Shown here one piece after another: positions 37,895 through 46,717 of a stretch of 64,000 bases of DNA (positions within the stretch are counted from its first letter, which is position 1; every line of letters begins with the position of its first letter). Source of the DNA: an uncultured Bacteroidota bacterium (GTDB lineage Bacteria > Bacteroidota > Bacteroidia > Bacteroidales > P3); contig CACYPU010000003.1 of assembly GCA_902776365.1 (NCBI GenBank), positions 1-64,000 of the forward strand. The letters run 5' to 3'. A program made the position numbers and the translations under genes. The notes under the pieces are model-generated. The model did no database searches and was not told the origin of the DNA. It was given only the letters and a program-made list of their open reading frames with translations.

Positions 37895-38824
37895 TTACCG
37901 TCCCGTCATCCTCCTAAAGAAGATAATCAGGATAGCCGTGAGGATGGCCAACGCCCCGAGGATAATCCAGAAAGCCGTTGTATTCGCCAGGAACGGGAAA
38001 TCCACATTCATGCCGAAGAAACCCGTCACCACCGTCAGCGGCAGCATAATCGTCGAGAAATAGGTCAGCACACGCATAATCTCGTTCGTGCGGTTCGTCA
38101 GCAACGAATCGAACGTCTGCGACAAACCCTCCACCAACTCGCCATAATCCTCGATAGAGTCGAACATCTTCTGGTACTGGTCGAGGATATTGCCCCAGTA
38201 GTCCTCCATGTCAATCAGCTCCGGGTCGACAAAGCCCTTGATGCCGCCACTCTCAAACATGTGCAGCACCCTCAGCTGGGGCTTGAACGTGGTGTTCAGC
38301 AGGATGGTGTTCCTCCGCGTAACTGAGATCTGCTCGATGATGCTCCGCGCACGCTTGTTGAAGATATCATAGTTGATAAGGTCCACCTCCGCACCCACGC
38401 GCTGCACCAGCGTGTTGGTCTCCAGCATCAGACGGTTCAGGATATGATACAGCAGCTGATCGCTCGTGGCCAGCATCTCCTGCGTCTCCTCGTCGCCCTC
38501 GTTGAGGTCCTCCAGAATTTCGTCGAAGAACTTCTTCACCACCCAGTGGGCCTTGCCCACGGTGATGATATAATCCTTGCCCCAGAAAATCTTCACCTCA
38601 CGGATGCGGATAAACTTGTTGCCCTTGTCGAAATAGGGGAAATGAAGGATGAGGAAATAATAATCGTCGTACTCGTCGATTTTCGGACGCTGGTTCGTCC
38701 CGCGGCAGTCCTCGATATCCAAGGGGTGGAAATGATATTCGTCAAGGAGCAGACGGTAGTCGTCTTCGCTCGGATTGGTGATGTCGAGCCACCGGATTGA
38801 CTTGTACTGGATAGTCTCAATCAT
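37895..38824 (-). CDS. corA: CorA-family magnesium/cobalt transporter
   Basis: 309 residues. A pentameric inner-membrane channel for Mg2+. The long N-terminal cytoplasmic domain ends in two membrane helices at about 250-270 and 282-302, with the selectivity motif GMN in TGFFGMNVDFPF. The C-terminus is short and basic, as in the family. It has its own promoter at 38881-38892; a repeat-rich gap separates it from the convergent exbD genes. Confidence 0.93.
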   Translation of the reverse strand: MIETIQYKSIRWLDITNPSEDDYRLLLDEYHFHPLDIEDCRGTNQRPKIDEYDDYYFLILHFPYFDKGNKFIRIREVKIFWGKDYIITVGKAHWVVKKFFDEILEDLNEGDEETQEMLATSDQLLYHILNRLMLETNTLVQRVGAEVDLINYDIFNKRARSIIEQISVTRRNTILLNTTFKPQLRVLHMFESGGIKGFVDPELIDMEDYWGNILDQYQKMFDSIEDYGELVEGLSQTFDSLLTNRTNEIMRVLTYFSTIMLPLTVVTGFFGMNVDFPFLANTTAFWIILGALAILTAILIIFFRRMTGR

Positions 38825-38880
38825 AATACACCTCCTTGGAAATCAATATTCTACATTCGAGTAACTGTTTTGGTTCAAAT

Positions 38881-38892
38881 TGCAAAGATACG
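38881..38892 (-). promoter_or_regulatory. corA promoter core (CGTATCTTTGCA)
   Basis: An exact TATCTTTGCA element on the minus strand, 57-68 bases upstream of the corA start. Confidence 0.65.
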
Positions 38893-38972
38893 AATAAAAA
38901 TCAAGAAACAAAAACAAAAAGCAAAAAACTCATCAAAAAGTATCGTAAAACTCTTGTACATAGACTTTTCCA

Positions 38973-39024
38973 CCATTGTTCTACCATTAAAATGGTTAAA
39001 CAATGGTTAAACAATGGTTAAACA
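38973..39024. repeat. Hairpin plus tandem AATGGTTAAAC repeat
   Basis: Three copies of AATGGTTAAAC-type units lie at 38991-39024. The first forms a 14-of-16 inverted repeat with CCATTGTTCTACCATT at 38973-38988, with a 2-base loop. It is placed between two divergent promoters and could be a binding site or simply one of the region's simple repeats. Confidence 0.5.
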
Positions 39025-39096
39025 GAGGTAGAAAAGACAGATTACCAACATGGTACGAAGGTGAAAAAAAATATTTGGTGGGGTCGGATTTTTTGC

Positions 39097-39107
39097 TTAT
39101 CTTTGCA
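39097..39107 (+). promoter_or_regulatory. Promoter core for the DUF3127 gene (TTATCTTTGCA)
   Basis: TATCTTTGCA lies 63-73 bases upstream of the start at 39170. Confidence 0.65.
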
Positions 39108-39169
39108 GTTTGATTCCGGCTGGTAGCCGGAGTATAGATTATTGATAATAATTTAAATAAATAAATAAT

Positions 39170-39616
39170 ATGGAAATTACAGGCAAGTTAATTCAGTTGT
39201 TGCCCGATGTGTCGGGTGAATCGGCCCGCGGTCCGTGGGTGAAGGGTGGTTTTGTTATCGAGACCGAGGGTGACTATCCGCGCAAGGTGGCTTTCGTGAC
39301 CTTCGGCGAGGAGCGTGTGGCTATGGCCAAGAGCATTCCGCTGGGCACGCTCGTGCAGGTGAACTTCAATCCCGAGTCGAGGGAGTTCAACGAGCGCTGG
39401 TACACGGACCTGCGTGCTTCGCGCATCCAGCCTTTCGTGCCGGGACAGATGCCTCCCGCCGCCGGTGGCTACAATTGGGCCGGTGCCCCCGCCCCTGCCG
39501 CCGCACAAGGAGCTGCTCCCGCGGCTCCCGCACAGCAGGCCGCTCCCGCCGCCCAACCGGCCAATTTCGCCGCTGCTCCCCAGATGGCTTCTACGGACGA
39601 CGATTTGCCGTTCTAA
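39170..39616 (+). CDS. DUF3127 protein (OB-fold-like)
   Basis: 148 residues. The first 90 residues (MEITGKLIQLLPDVSGES to DLRASRIQPF) match the DUF3127 family, a small beta domain of OB-fold type. A long Ala/Pro/Gln-rich tail follows and ends in the acidic tip DDDLPF. That layout, OB fold then disordered linker then acidic-hydrophobic tip, mirrors single-stranded DNA-binding protein SSB, so a nucleic-acid-binding role is a reasonable inference but not shown. It has a strong promoter. Confidence 0.75.
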   Translation: MEITGKLIQLLPDVSGESARGPWVKGGFVIETEGDYPRKVAFVTFGEERVAMAKSIPLGTLVQVNFNPESREFNERWYTDLRASRIQPFVPGQMPPAAGGYNWAGAPAPAAAQGAAPAAPAQQAAPAAQPANFAAAPQMASTDDDLPF

Positions 39617-39643
39617 AAAGTTGATAGTTGGTAGTGGGTAGTT

Positions 39644-40192
39644 ATGCTCAACAACAAGACTGAACTAAGGAAAAAGATTCGCGAACTGAAGCGTGCTGTG
39701 TCGGCGGAGGAGAAGCTCCGCCGGTCGGAGGCCGTCATGCGGAGAGTAGAGGCGCTGCCCGAGTTCGAGAAGGCACGGGTGGTGCTGCTCTACTGGTCGA
39801 TGGCCGACGAGGTGCAGACGCACGATTTCGTGAACCGCTGGTACGACAAGAAGGTGCTGCTGCTCCCCTGTGTGGAGGGCGACGACCTGCTGCTGCGGCA
39901 GTACACAGGGCCCGAGTGCCTGGTGGCCGGCGAGCAGTTCGGCATCGGCGAGCCCGCCGCCACGCTGCCCGTCTTCACGGAGCTCGAGCGTGTGGAGATG
40001 ATTGTGGTTCCGGGTGTGGCGTTCGACCGCACGGGCAACCGCATGGGGCGCGGCAGAGGATTCTACGACCGCCTGCTGAAATCCACCCCCAACGCGGTGA
40101 AGGTAGGCGTGGCCTACGACTTCCAGATGATAGAAAGCGTCCCCGTGGAGCCACACGATGTGAAAATGAATTTAGTGGTCAGCGAGCAGTAA
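39644..40192 (+). CDS. 5-formyltetrahydrofolate cyclo-ligase
   Basis: 182 residues. Converts 5-formyl-THF to 5,10-methenyl-THF using ATP, recycling a folate storage form in the cytoplasm. Family features: N-terminal ELRKKIRELKR, a VVLLYWSMADEV segment near residue 47, and the phosphate-binding C-terminal motif GVAFDRTGNRMGRGRGFYDR near residue 125. The length is normal. A repeat block GTCAGTAATCAGTAA follows the stop. Confidence 0.92.
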   Translation: MLNNKTELRKKIRELKRAVSAEEKLRRSEAVMRRVEALPEFEKARVVLLYWSMADEVQTHDFVNRWYDKKVLLLPCVEGDDLLLRQYTGPECLVAGEQFGIGEPAATLPVFTELERVEMIVVPGVAFDRTGNRMGRGRGFYDRLLKSTPNAVKVGVAYDFQMIESVPVEPHDVKMNLVVSEQ

Positions 40193-40232
40193 TTAGTGGT
40201 CAGTAATCAGTAATCAGTAAACAGTAGTCATT

Positions 40233-40718
40233 ATGCCGATGTTCTATGTTCCGAAGCCGCGCCAGTTCAACTACCGACCGCGTTTCTACGATTCCCGCAA
40301 GGAGCGATTGGAGGAGTTGAAGCGGAAGTATGCCGCCAATCCCGAGGGCGCCAGCCAGGAGGAGGTGGAATATTTCGAGCAGAAGGTGCGCGAGCTGGAC
40401 AACGAGGACAAGAGCAGAGGCGGCAAGCTGACCTGGAAGGATATGTTCCGCAAGCGGAAGATGCCGAAGTTCGAGTACAAGTCGCGCTTCCTGACCGAAC
40501 AGGAGGCTATGGAAGGGGGGCCTGACACAGCCACCGAGCGTGTGAGGCAGTTCAAGGAGGAGCATACGCGCATCAAACGCCGCCTGGACTTCCACAAGGA
40601 TTTCACCCGCGAACGCCGACGCATCGGTGTGGTGGTGGCGGTGGTGGTCATCTGCGGATTCTTCCTGTACCGCTACCACGACGTGATAATTCGCGGCATC
40701 TATAATTTTTTCTTTTAA
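40233..40718 (+). CDS. Conserved-looking protein with a C-terminal membrane helix
   Basis: 161 residues. Residues 1-125 are very rich in Arg, Lys and Glu (for example YDSRKERLEELKRKY), predicted helical and cytoplasmic. A membrane helix at about 131-150 (VVVAVVVICGFFLYRY) is followed by a short tail. No family was recognised. It lies 10 bases upstream of panD, so the two are probably cotranscribed. Confidence 0.65.
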   Translation: MPMFYVPKPRQFNYRPRFYDSRKERLEELKRKYAANPEGASQEEVEYFEQKVRELDNEDKSRGGKLTWKDMFRKRKMPKFEYKSRFLTEQEAMEGGPDTATERVRQFKEEHTRIKRRLDFHKDFTRERRRIGVVVAVVVICGFFLYRYHDVIIRGIYNFFF

Positions 40719-40728
40719 AAGATAGAGA

Positions 40729-41070
40729 ATGTTTATTGAAGTTTTGAAATCGAAAATCCACCGTGTGACGGTGACAGAGGCCGACCTCGACTATATCGGC
40801 AGCATCACCATCGACGAGGACCTGATGGATGCCGCCGGCATCATCGAGAACGAGAAGGTGGAGATATACAACATCACCAACGGCGAGCGTTTTGCCACCT
40901 ATGCCATCCGCGGCGAGCGCGGCACGGGCGTCATCGGCATCAACGGTGCCGCCGCCCACAAGGCGATGGTGGGCCATCTGCTGATAATCGCCGCCTACGC
41001 CCAGATGTCGCCCGAGGAGGCGAAAGAATGGCATCCCACGGTTATCTTCCCAAAGAACAACAGGTTATGA
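40729..41070 (+). CDS. panD: Aspartate 1-decarboxylase precursor
   Basis: 113 residues. Makes beta-alanine for pantothenate and coenzyme A. The precursor cuts itself at G24-S25 in YIGSITID to form the pyruvoyl group. Other family features: N-terminal [23 protein letters not shown] with the conserved Asn/Ala stretch near residue 72, and DLIIIA-like LLIIAAYAQ. It is slightly shorter than most PanD proteins. The stop overlaps the start of the next gene (ATGA). Confidence 0.95.
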   Translation: MFIEVLKSKIHRVTVTEADLDYIGSITIDEDLMDAAGIIENEKVEIYNITNGERFATYAIRGERGTGVIGINGAAAHKAMVGHLLIIAAYAQMSPEEAKEWHPTVIFPKNNRL

Positions 41071-42098
41071 GTGGTCAGAGAGTGAAAGATGTGGTGCGGA
41101 TGGTCATCTTCCTGGGCATCGGCTTCTTCTTCATTTGGTGGTTCCTGCTGAAGCTCGACGCCGAGGAGAAGGCTGCCATCTGGAATTCGTTCCGCGAGGC
41201 CGACTACTGGTGGGTGGCACTGGCGATGGGATGCTGCCTGCTGAGCCATTTCGTGCGTGCACTGCGCTGGCGTCTGCTCTTCAAACCGCTCAACCTCTCC
41301 CCTACCGTGAACCACACCTTCGGGTCGGTGGTCATCGCCTACATGGGCAACCTGGCGTTCCCACGTGCCGGCGAGGTGATGCGCTGCGCCACGCTGCGCA
41401 CCTCCGAGGGCATTGCCATCGAGAAGTCGCTGGGTACCGTAGTGACGGAACGCATCATCGACCTGCTAGCCTTCGGCGCCATCGTGCTCATCGGCATGGT
41501 GGTGATGCTCGGCAAGGCCAAAGACTGGCTCTACGACACCCTCTCTGAGAAGTTCACGGCACTTCCCAATATGGCCATGATTATCGGCGCGCTGGTAGTG
41601 CTGGCGATTCTAGCTTTCGTCTTCTACAAATTCCTCTGGAAGAAACTCCTGCATATCAAACTCTTCGCCAAGGTCGACGAGCTGATACACGGAATGGTGG
41701 ACGGCGTGAAGAGCGTTTTCCACATGGGTCGCAAGAACACCGTGCTCTTCCTGCTCTACAGCGCCGTCATCTATCTGCTCTATATCCTCGGCGGCCTCAT
41801 CATCTTCCAAGCCTTCGGCGAGACCTCGTGGCTTGGCCTCCGTGCCGCCTTCGTGGTGTATCTGGCCGGCACCGTGGGGATGACCTTTTCGCAGGGCGGC
41901 ATAGGCGTCTACCCGGCGCTGGTGATGATGGCCCTGACCACTACGGCGGCAGGAGGACTTGGAATCTACAACATCGACCCGGCGGTGAGTACCGCCTGCG
42001 GATGGATGCTCTGGGGCTCGCAGCAAGCCGCCGTCATCGTCGTGGGCGCTGCCTATATGATTTATTTTAGTGTGAAGAAGAGACGGAGAACCCGTTAA
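41067..42098 (+). CDS. Lysylphosphatidylglycerol synthase-type integral membrane protein
   Basis: About 343 residues. The start is taken at ATG 41067 ([10 protein letters not shown]), which overlaps the panD stop by four bases; an in-frame upstream ATG at 41028 would overlap panD by 43 bases. About seven or eight membrane helices, with the family pattern [12 protein letters not shown] near residue 65 and [15 protein letters not shown] near residue 275, place it in the flippase-like membrane domain family found in MprF and in glycolipid enzymes. It lacks the synthase domain. The likely role is lipid or lipid-linked flipping. Confidence 0.82.
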   Translation: MSGQRVKDVVRMVIFLGIGFFFIWWFLLKLDAEEKAAIWNSFREADYWWVALAMGCCLLSHFVRALRWRLLFKPLNLSPTVNHTFGSVVIAYMGNLAFPRAGEVMRCATLRTSEGIAIEKSLGTVVTERIIDLLAFGAIVLIGMVVMLGKAKDWLYDTLSEKFTALPNMAMIIGALVVLAILAFVFYKFLWKKLLHIKLFAKVDELIHGMVDGVKSVFHMGRKNTVLFLLYSAVIYLLYILGGLIIFQAFGETSWLGLRAAFVVYLAGTVGMTFSQGGIGVYPALVMMALTTTAAGGLGIYNIDPAVSTACGWMLWGSQQAAVIVVGAAYMIYFSVKKRRRTR

Positions 42099-42136
42099 TC
42101 GTTAAACTTTAAACGTTAAACTTTAAACGTTATTAT

Positions 42137-43066
42137 ATGGAAAAGACTCGTTGCTTAATCATTGGTTCCGGCCCTGCCGGCTATACCACAGGCATCTATA
42201 CCGGTCGCGCCGACCTGAAGCCCATCCTCTACGAGGGCGAGCAACCCGGCGGCCAGCTGACCATCACCACCGAGATTGAAAACTTCCCCGGCTATCCCGA
42301 GGGTATCAGCGGCACAGCGATGATGGAGGACCTCAAGAAGCAGGCCCTGCGCTTCGGCACTGATGTGCGCACGGGTTATATCCGCGAGATTGACCTCAGC
42401 CAGCGCCCCTTCCACGCCAAAGACGACCACGGTGTGGAGATCGAGGCCGAGACGGTGGTTATAGCTACCGGCGCCAGCGCCAAATGGATAGGTCTGGAGA
42501 GCGAGAAGCAGTTCTACGGCCAGGGCGTTTCGGCCTGCGCCACCTGCGACGGCTATTTCTACAAGAACCAGGAGGTGGCCGTGATTGGCGGCGGCGATAC
42601 CGCCTGCGAAGAGGCCAACTACCTGAGCACCCTCTGCTCGAAAGTCTATCTGGTGCACCGCCGCGACGAGCTGCGTGCCTCGAAGGCCATGCAGCACCGC
42701 GTGCTCACCAACCCCAAGATTGAGATGTGCTGGAACAGCCGTCCCGCACAGATACTGGGCACCGACCTCGACGGCGTCACCGGCCTCGAACTCGAGGACA
42801 CCAAGACGGGTGCCAAACGCACCATCGAGGTGACTGGCGTCTTCGTAGCCATCGGCCACAAACCCAATACCGACTTCCTGGGCGGTCAGGTGGAGCTCGA
42901 CGAGCAAGGCTACATCAAAGTGCAGAATCCCTCGGCAGCCACCAGCGTGCCGGGCGTCTTCGCTGCCGGCGACGTGTGCGACCCCAACTACCGCCAGGCC
43001 ATCGTGGCCGCCGGAAAAGGCTGCGTGGCCGCTATGGATGTGGAAAGATTCTTGCAGAATAATTAA
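42137..43066 (+). CDS. trxB: Thioredoxin reductase
   Basis: 309 residues. An FAD and NADPH flavoenzyme that reduces thioredoxin. Seen: the FAD motif GSGPAGYTTGIY near residue 10, the redox pair CATCDG at about 135-140, the NADPH motif GGGDTACEE near 153 and the C-terminal FAD motif GVFAAGDVCD near 278. The length is typical. TTTAAACGTT repeats fill the gap upstream. Confidence 0.96.
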   Translation: MEKTRCLIIGSGPAGYTTGIYTGRADLKPILYEGEQPGGQLTITTEIENFPGYPEGISGTAMMEDLKKQALRFGTDVRTGYIREIDLSQRPFHAKDDHGVEIEAETVVIATGASAKWIGLESEKQFYGQGVSACATCDGYFYKNQEVAVIGGGDTACEEANYLSTLCSKVYLVHRRDELRASKAMQHRVLTNPKIEMCWNSRPAQILGTDLDGVTGLELEDTKTGAKRTIEVTGVFVAIGHKPNTDFLGGQVELDEQGYIKVQNPSAATSVPGVFAAGDVCDPNYRQAIVAAGKGCVAAMDVERFLQNN

Positions 43067-43091
43067 AATTAAGAATTAAGAAGAAGTAAGA

Positions 43092-45233
43092 ATGAAGAAG
43101 GAGGGATCAAGGATGAAGGATTCTGCTGTCGCAGTCCCTTTGTGCAAAATAATTTGCGCAAGCCTCCTCTTCTTCCTTTTACCTTTCACCTTTCACCTTT
43201 CACCTTGCCAGGCACAGATTCGCGTTCCCAGAGGTTCCATCGGGAGTAGCGGCGGAAGTATGGGTGCCACTACGCGAAGCCAGCAGCAGAACAGACGTAC
43301 GGGAAACGACAGCATAGCCAATCCCGACACCTCGGCCACCAAAGGGCTGGAATACCACGAGGAGATTCCCGACTCGGTGCTCCGCAACAGGGTGTTCTTC
43401 TTCCACTACACGCCCCGTGGGGTGAAAATCGACGAAGTGTGGAACCCCACACTCGACCCCACAGGGGAACAGTTCAGCGACCCCCTCGACGGCCTCAACG
43501 GGAACTACTATCTCGGCAAAGGCATCATTGGACATCCACACACCGCACTCTTCTCCTCTTTTGCCGACGGGTTATCACACGGCCTGCAGGGCGACGAGAT
43601 GGAAGGCTATGCGAAGACACCTGAGAATATACGCCTCTATCAAACGATGACGCCTTATACGGTGCTGTCGTATAACAGTTCGCTGAAGAAAGACTATCTG
43701 GTACATGTGGCACATACACAGAATGTCGTGCCGGGATGGAACCTGTCGTTCGACTACCAGCTGATGTGTCCCGAAGGAGTCCTTGCCAGCTCGGCAGCGA
43801 AGAATCACTTCCTCGACTTCACCACCAATTATTTCTCGCCCGACTCACGGCTGCAGATTCAGGCGGGATTCATCTGGCAAAACTTCGCCATCGACGAGAA
43901 CGGCGGTTTGGCCTATGACAGCCTCTTCACGGAGAACCTCATGAGCAACTTCGCAGGCCTGCCGGTGAGATACAACAACTCGGGCTCCAAACACTTGCGG
44001 CACGATGTCTTCGGACGCATCACCTACAACCTCGTGAGGCAGGTAGAGCGCTACCGCGAACGCGACTCGCTGGTGGCGCGACAGGTGGGCGACAGCTTGA
44101 TTCTCGACACCCTCGTAGTCACCGACACACTCCAAGTGGGCACTCCACGAGTGATTAACGCCGGCGTTTTCGGTGCAGAGGCTCGCTACCACCGGCAGAA
44201 GAGAGCGGCATACATGACAGGCCTTGCCGATTCCACATTGTGGAGCGAGACCGACGCCACCCTGTTCTGGACTAATGATGCCTATCCCGACTACCGCTGG
44301 CGCAACCCACTGAAGATCAACCTAGGGGTCACGCTTTCCTCGACACGCTACGCTATTGAATCAATCTATACCATCACATCGAAGCCCACTCTTTCGCCCT
44401 TCATCAAGGCCAACCTCCAACTCTGGCGAGGTGAGCTTGCCCTCGAAGGCGAGCTTGACAATGTGGAATTGGAAACTCCCAACACAAGAATCTCTATTCA
44501 TGACTACCGCGCGAGTGCACTCCTCTCCTACCCTTTCGACAGCGCACGACTCTCCGGCATTGAGTTTTCGGCAACGCTGCAGCGTCAGATGCCGGAGGTG
44601 AGGATGCTGATGACCACGGGAGCTAATATGGAGCCCATCCGCACGGAACGTTATGGGGTTCACCTGTTCTACAGCAGGGATACCGCATGCTGTCTCCGTC
44701 TTCTGGACCTCGACCTTCATGCCACACACCTGGACCACAATGTGTGGTACGACAGCACCTTGTCGGTATGTGTTGGAGGACAGGACCTCTGGCTTGCCCA
44801 GGCGGCGCTCACCCTGCGCCTGGCTTGGGGGTGGTTCCATCTCGACATGCAGCAACTGCTGCAGCATTCCACCGACAAGGAACAGGTAGAGGTGCCGCTG
44901 TGGACCAGCAAGAACTCCATCTATGGCGACTTCACACTCTTTGGCCGCGCACTCAGGATGCAAGTGGGAGCCGACGTGCGCTATTTCACCGCTTTCCATC
45001 CCGATGGTTATGATCCTGCAACAGGAGTGTTCTATATGCAGGATACCGATGTCGGCGACTATATCTGGGCCGATGTCTTCTTGAATTTGCAGGTGAAACG
45101 TGCCAGCATCTACCTCAAGGCCGGCCACCTCAACGCCCTATGGGAAAACCGTCCGCGCTACTTCCTCCTCCCCCACTACCCCGGCCAGAAATTCGGTCTT
45201 TTCTGGGGCCTCACTTGGCATTTCTTTGACTAG
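43092..45233 (+). CDS. Putative porin (Bacteroidota porin family)
   Basis: 713 residues. A signal peptide (about 1-41, ending SPCQAQIRVP) precedes a long low-complexity segment and a large outer-membrane beta barrel with many aromatic-rich strands, ending in the barrel-type terminus TWHFFD. The pattern GVKIDEVWNPTLDPTGEQF belongs to the Bacteroidota putative-porin family. The hydrophobic part of the signal peptide (FTFHLSPCQ) is encoded by ACCTTTC repeats at 43177-43206. The start could be 43092 or the Met at 43113. The substrate is unknown. Confidence 0.8.
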   Translation: MKKEGSRMKDSAVAVPLCKIICASLLFFLLPFTFHLSPCQAQIRVPRGSIGSSGGSMGATTRSQQQNRRTGNDSIANPDTSATKGLEYHEEIPDSVLRNRVFFFHYTPRGVKIDEVWNPTLDPTGEQFSDPLDGLNGNYYLGKGIIGHPHTALFSSFADGLSHGLQGDEMEGYAKTPENIRLYQTMTPYTVLSYNSSLKKDYLVHVAHTQNVVPGWNLSFDYQLMCPEGVLASSAAKNHFLDFTTNYFSPDSRLQIQAGFIWQNFAIDENGGLAYDSLFTENLMSNFAGLPVRYNNSGSKHLRHDVFGRITYNLVRQVERYRERDSLVARQVGDSLILDTLVVTDTLQVGTPRVINAGVFGAEARYHRQKRAAYMTGLADSTLWSETDATLFWTNDAYPDYRWRNPLKINLGVTLSSTRYAIESIYTITSKPTLSPFIKANLQLWRGELALEGELDNVELETPNTRISIHDYRASALLSYPFDSARLSGIEFSATLQRQMPEVRMLMTTGANMEPIRTERYGVHLFYSRDTACCLRLLDLDLHATHLDHNVWYDSTLSVCVGGQDLWLAQAALTLRLAWGWFHLDMQQLLQHSTDKEQVEVPLWTSKNSIYGDFTLFGRALRMQVGADVRYFTAFHPDGYDPATGVFYMQDTDVGDYIWADVFLNLQVKRASIYLKAGHLNALWENRPRYFLLPHYPGQKFGLFWGLTWHFFD

Positions 45234-46106
45234 CTACATATAGATTTCGATGGTGTAGGTGAAGCTGTATTGCTCGCGTGGAGCGAGGCGGTGGATATAC
45301 TGACGGGTGCTGATGTCGCCCGTGAAGCCGTAGGGGTCGCAAATGCCGCACCAGGGCTCGAGGCAGACGAAGGGGCAGCCCTCCTTGTGAGGCGCCCATA
45401 TGCCGTACGCCTCCGCTTGAGGACAACTGACACCAAGCACCGGAACACCCTCTTTGTTACATAATATCGCTTCTGTCACCTGACCGTCCTCGAACATCAG
45501 GACATCGTGGGCGAAGGTGTCGGCTTTTAGCGGCATCTCGAACGGAATGTTTTGTAGAGTGGTTAGCGGCACACGGTTGCCATCTTTGAGGGCCGATACA
45601 GCGACAGGATTCACCGGTTGTCCATTGCAGTCGCGATAGCGTATGTATCCGTATACCTCGTCGGCAGCGTTGTAATCGGGCAGCAAAAATCCGGGATGGG
45701 CGCCAATCTGGAAGTAGGCATCCTTATCGTCACGGTTCTCTACCGTCCAGACAACCTCCACTTTGCTGTCTTCAAGACGATAGCACACCTCCAGCCCCAA
45801 GCGGTAAGGATATTGGTTCTCTGGTGGTATCATCCTCATACTAACACACTCCCCCATTACCGCATTTACACATTCAAATCTGCTGTCGCGTGCAAACCCG
45901 TGTTGCTTCATCGGGTATGTCTTCCCGTCCACATGCAGCTCATTGTTGAAGGGCTTCCCCACGGCGGGGAAGAGTATTGGTGCGTGCCGGTTCCAGTACA
46001 GCGCATCGCCTGTCCAGAGGTACTCGCGCCCGTCCTTCATGAGGCTCACAAGTTCGGCACCATGTTCGTTCACCTCGATGGTGATAAGATCATTTTTAAG
46101 AGTCAT
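45234..46106 (-). CDS. Aldose 1-epimerase-like protein (LacX type)
   Basis: 290 residues. A galactose-mutarotase-fold protein: N-terminal LKNDLITIEVNEHGAELVSL, an FPAVGKPFN segment near residue 49, IGAHPGFLLPD near residue 133 with the conserved His, and EPWCGICD near residue 252 with the catalytic Glu. LacX-like members differ from true galactose mutarotases and have uncertain sugar substrates. It converges with the porin gene without a gap and follows the decayed Fic gene with a four-base overlap. Confidence 0.82.
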   Translation of the reverse strand: MTLKNDLITIEVNEHGAELVSLMKDGREYLWTGDALYWNRHAPILFPAVGKPFNNELHVDGKTYPMKQHGFARDSRFECVNAVMGECVSMRMIPPENQYPYRLGLEVCYRLEDSKVEVVWTVENRDDKDAYFQIGAHPGFLLPDYNAADEVYGYIRYRDCNGQPVNPVAVSALKDGNRVPLTTLQNIPFEMPLKADTFAHDVLMFEDGQVTEAILCNKEGVPVLGVSCPQAEAYGIWAPHKEGCPFVCLEPWCGICDPYGFTGDISTRQYIHRLAPREQYSFTYTIEIYM

Positions 46107-46432
46107 GATTGTATTTTTTTCTGTGTTTTTCCCGATTTTACACGCTCGACTTTGTCGGGGGAATAACCAGCCTTCTTAGCCAGAAAAACGATTGTACCGA
46201 AGGAGGTCTGGCCATTAGTATGGGCGTAGCAGTAATCCAATAGTCGTCGGCACATCGGGGTCGAATTTGTCGGCATCCTGCTGGCAAAGAAGCAGGAAGA
46301 AGGTATCGCCAGCTTTGGGGCTGAACGTGTCCGCAATGGCGTAGGCCTCTCCCGCCATGAGCAACTCGACATTCATCATCACGCGGGCCGTACGGCCGTT
46401 GCCGTCGTTGAAGGGGTGTGTTTCGACTGTAA
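46103..46432 (-). pseudogene. Decayed Fic-family gene
   Basis: One frame, running from about 46432 to a stop at 46214, contains the Fic active-site motif HPFNDGNGRTAR followed by VMMNVELLMAGE, so it once belonged to the Fic/AMPylation family. No start or N-terminal helices are present: the coding sequence breaks off just before the motif. The C-terminal part (LLDYCYAHTNGQTSFGTIV to SGKTQKKIQS) continues in a different frame down to 46103, so there is at least one frameshift near 46250 as well as a 5' deletion. It marks the left edge of the AT-rich accessory region. Confidence 0.75.
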
Positions 46433-46717
46433 AACTACAAATTTTCGCGAATATATATTCATTTATTATTGATTATCAACACCATGAGAGAACAACAACA
46501 ACAGCAACAACCAAAAAAAATGCAGCCTACTTTCGCAAACTGCATTAAAAACATTTACCCTTACCTTTTTCAACCTTGACTAGGCCCTCATACATCTTCA
46601 ATCCATGACTTGTACTCTAACAACAGGCACTATCAGCATCAAATCAAAATAAATCGTTGATCATGAAGTTTGGGACAGGTGCCTGTCCCCCGTCCCCCAG
46701 ATATTCATTACACCTTT
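46433..46717. other. Gap at the island boundary
   Basis: There is no supported gene. The stretch contains AT-rich DNA, a CAA-rich run near 46491-46509, and the perfect palindrome at 46672-46689. No transposase or integrase was seen. Confidence 0.5.
46672..46689. repeat. GGGACAGG/CCTGTCCC palindrome
   Basis: Two 8-base arms with a 2-base spacer, followed by a CCCCGTCCCCC run. It looks like a REP-type extragenic palindrome. It lies 29 bases past the stop of the DUF4143 gene and could act as a transcript end, although no T-run follows. Confidence 0.6.

Larger units (their letters stand above)
38825..39169. other. Intergenic region between divergent corA and DUF3127 genes
   Basis: 345 bases without a gene. 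It holds the corA promoter (38881-38892), a hairpin and tandem repeat at 38973-39024, the plus-strand promoter at 39097-39107, and a 60-base AT-rich leader for the gene at 39170. Confidence 0.7.

Noticed and set aside
46484-46579. 31-codon open frame beginning MREQQQQQQ
   Set aside because: Short, low complexity, no clear ribosome binding site, and located in boundary debris; coding cannot be supported.
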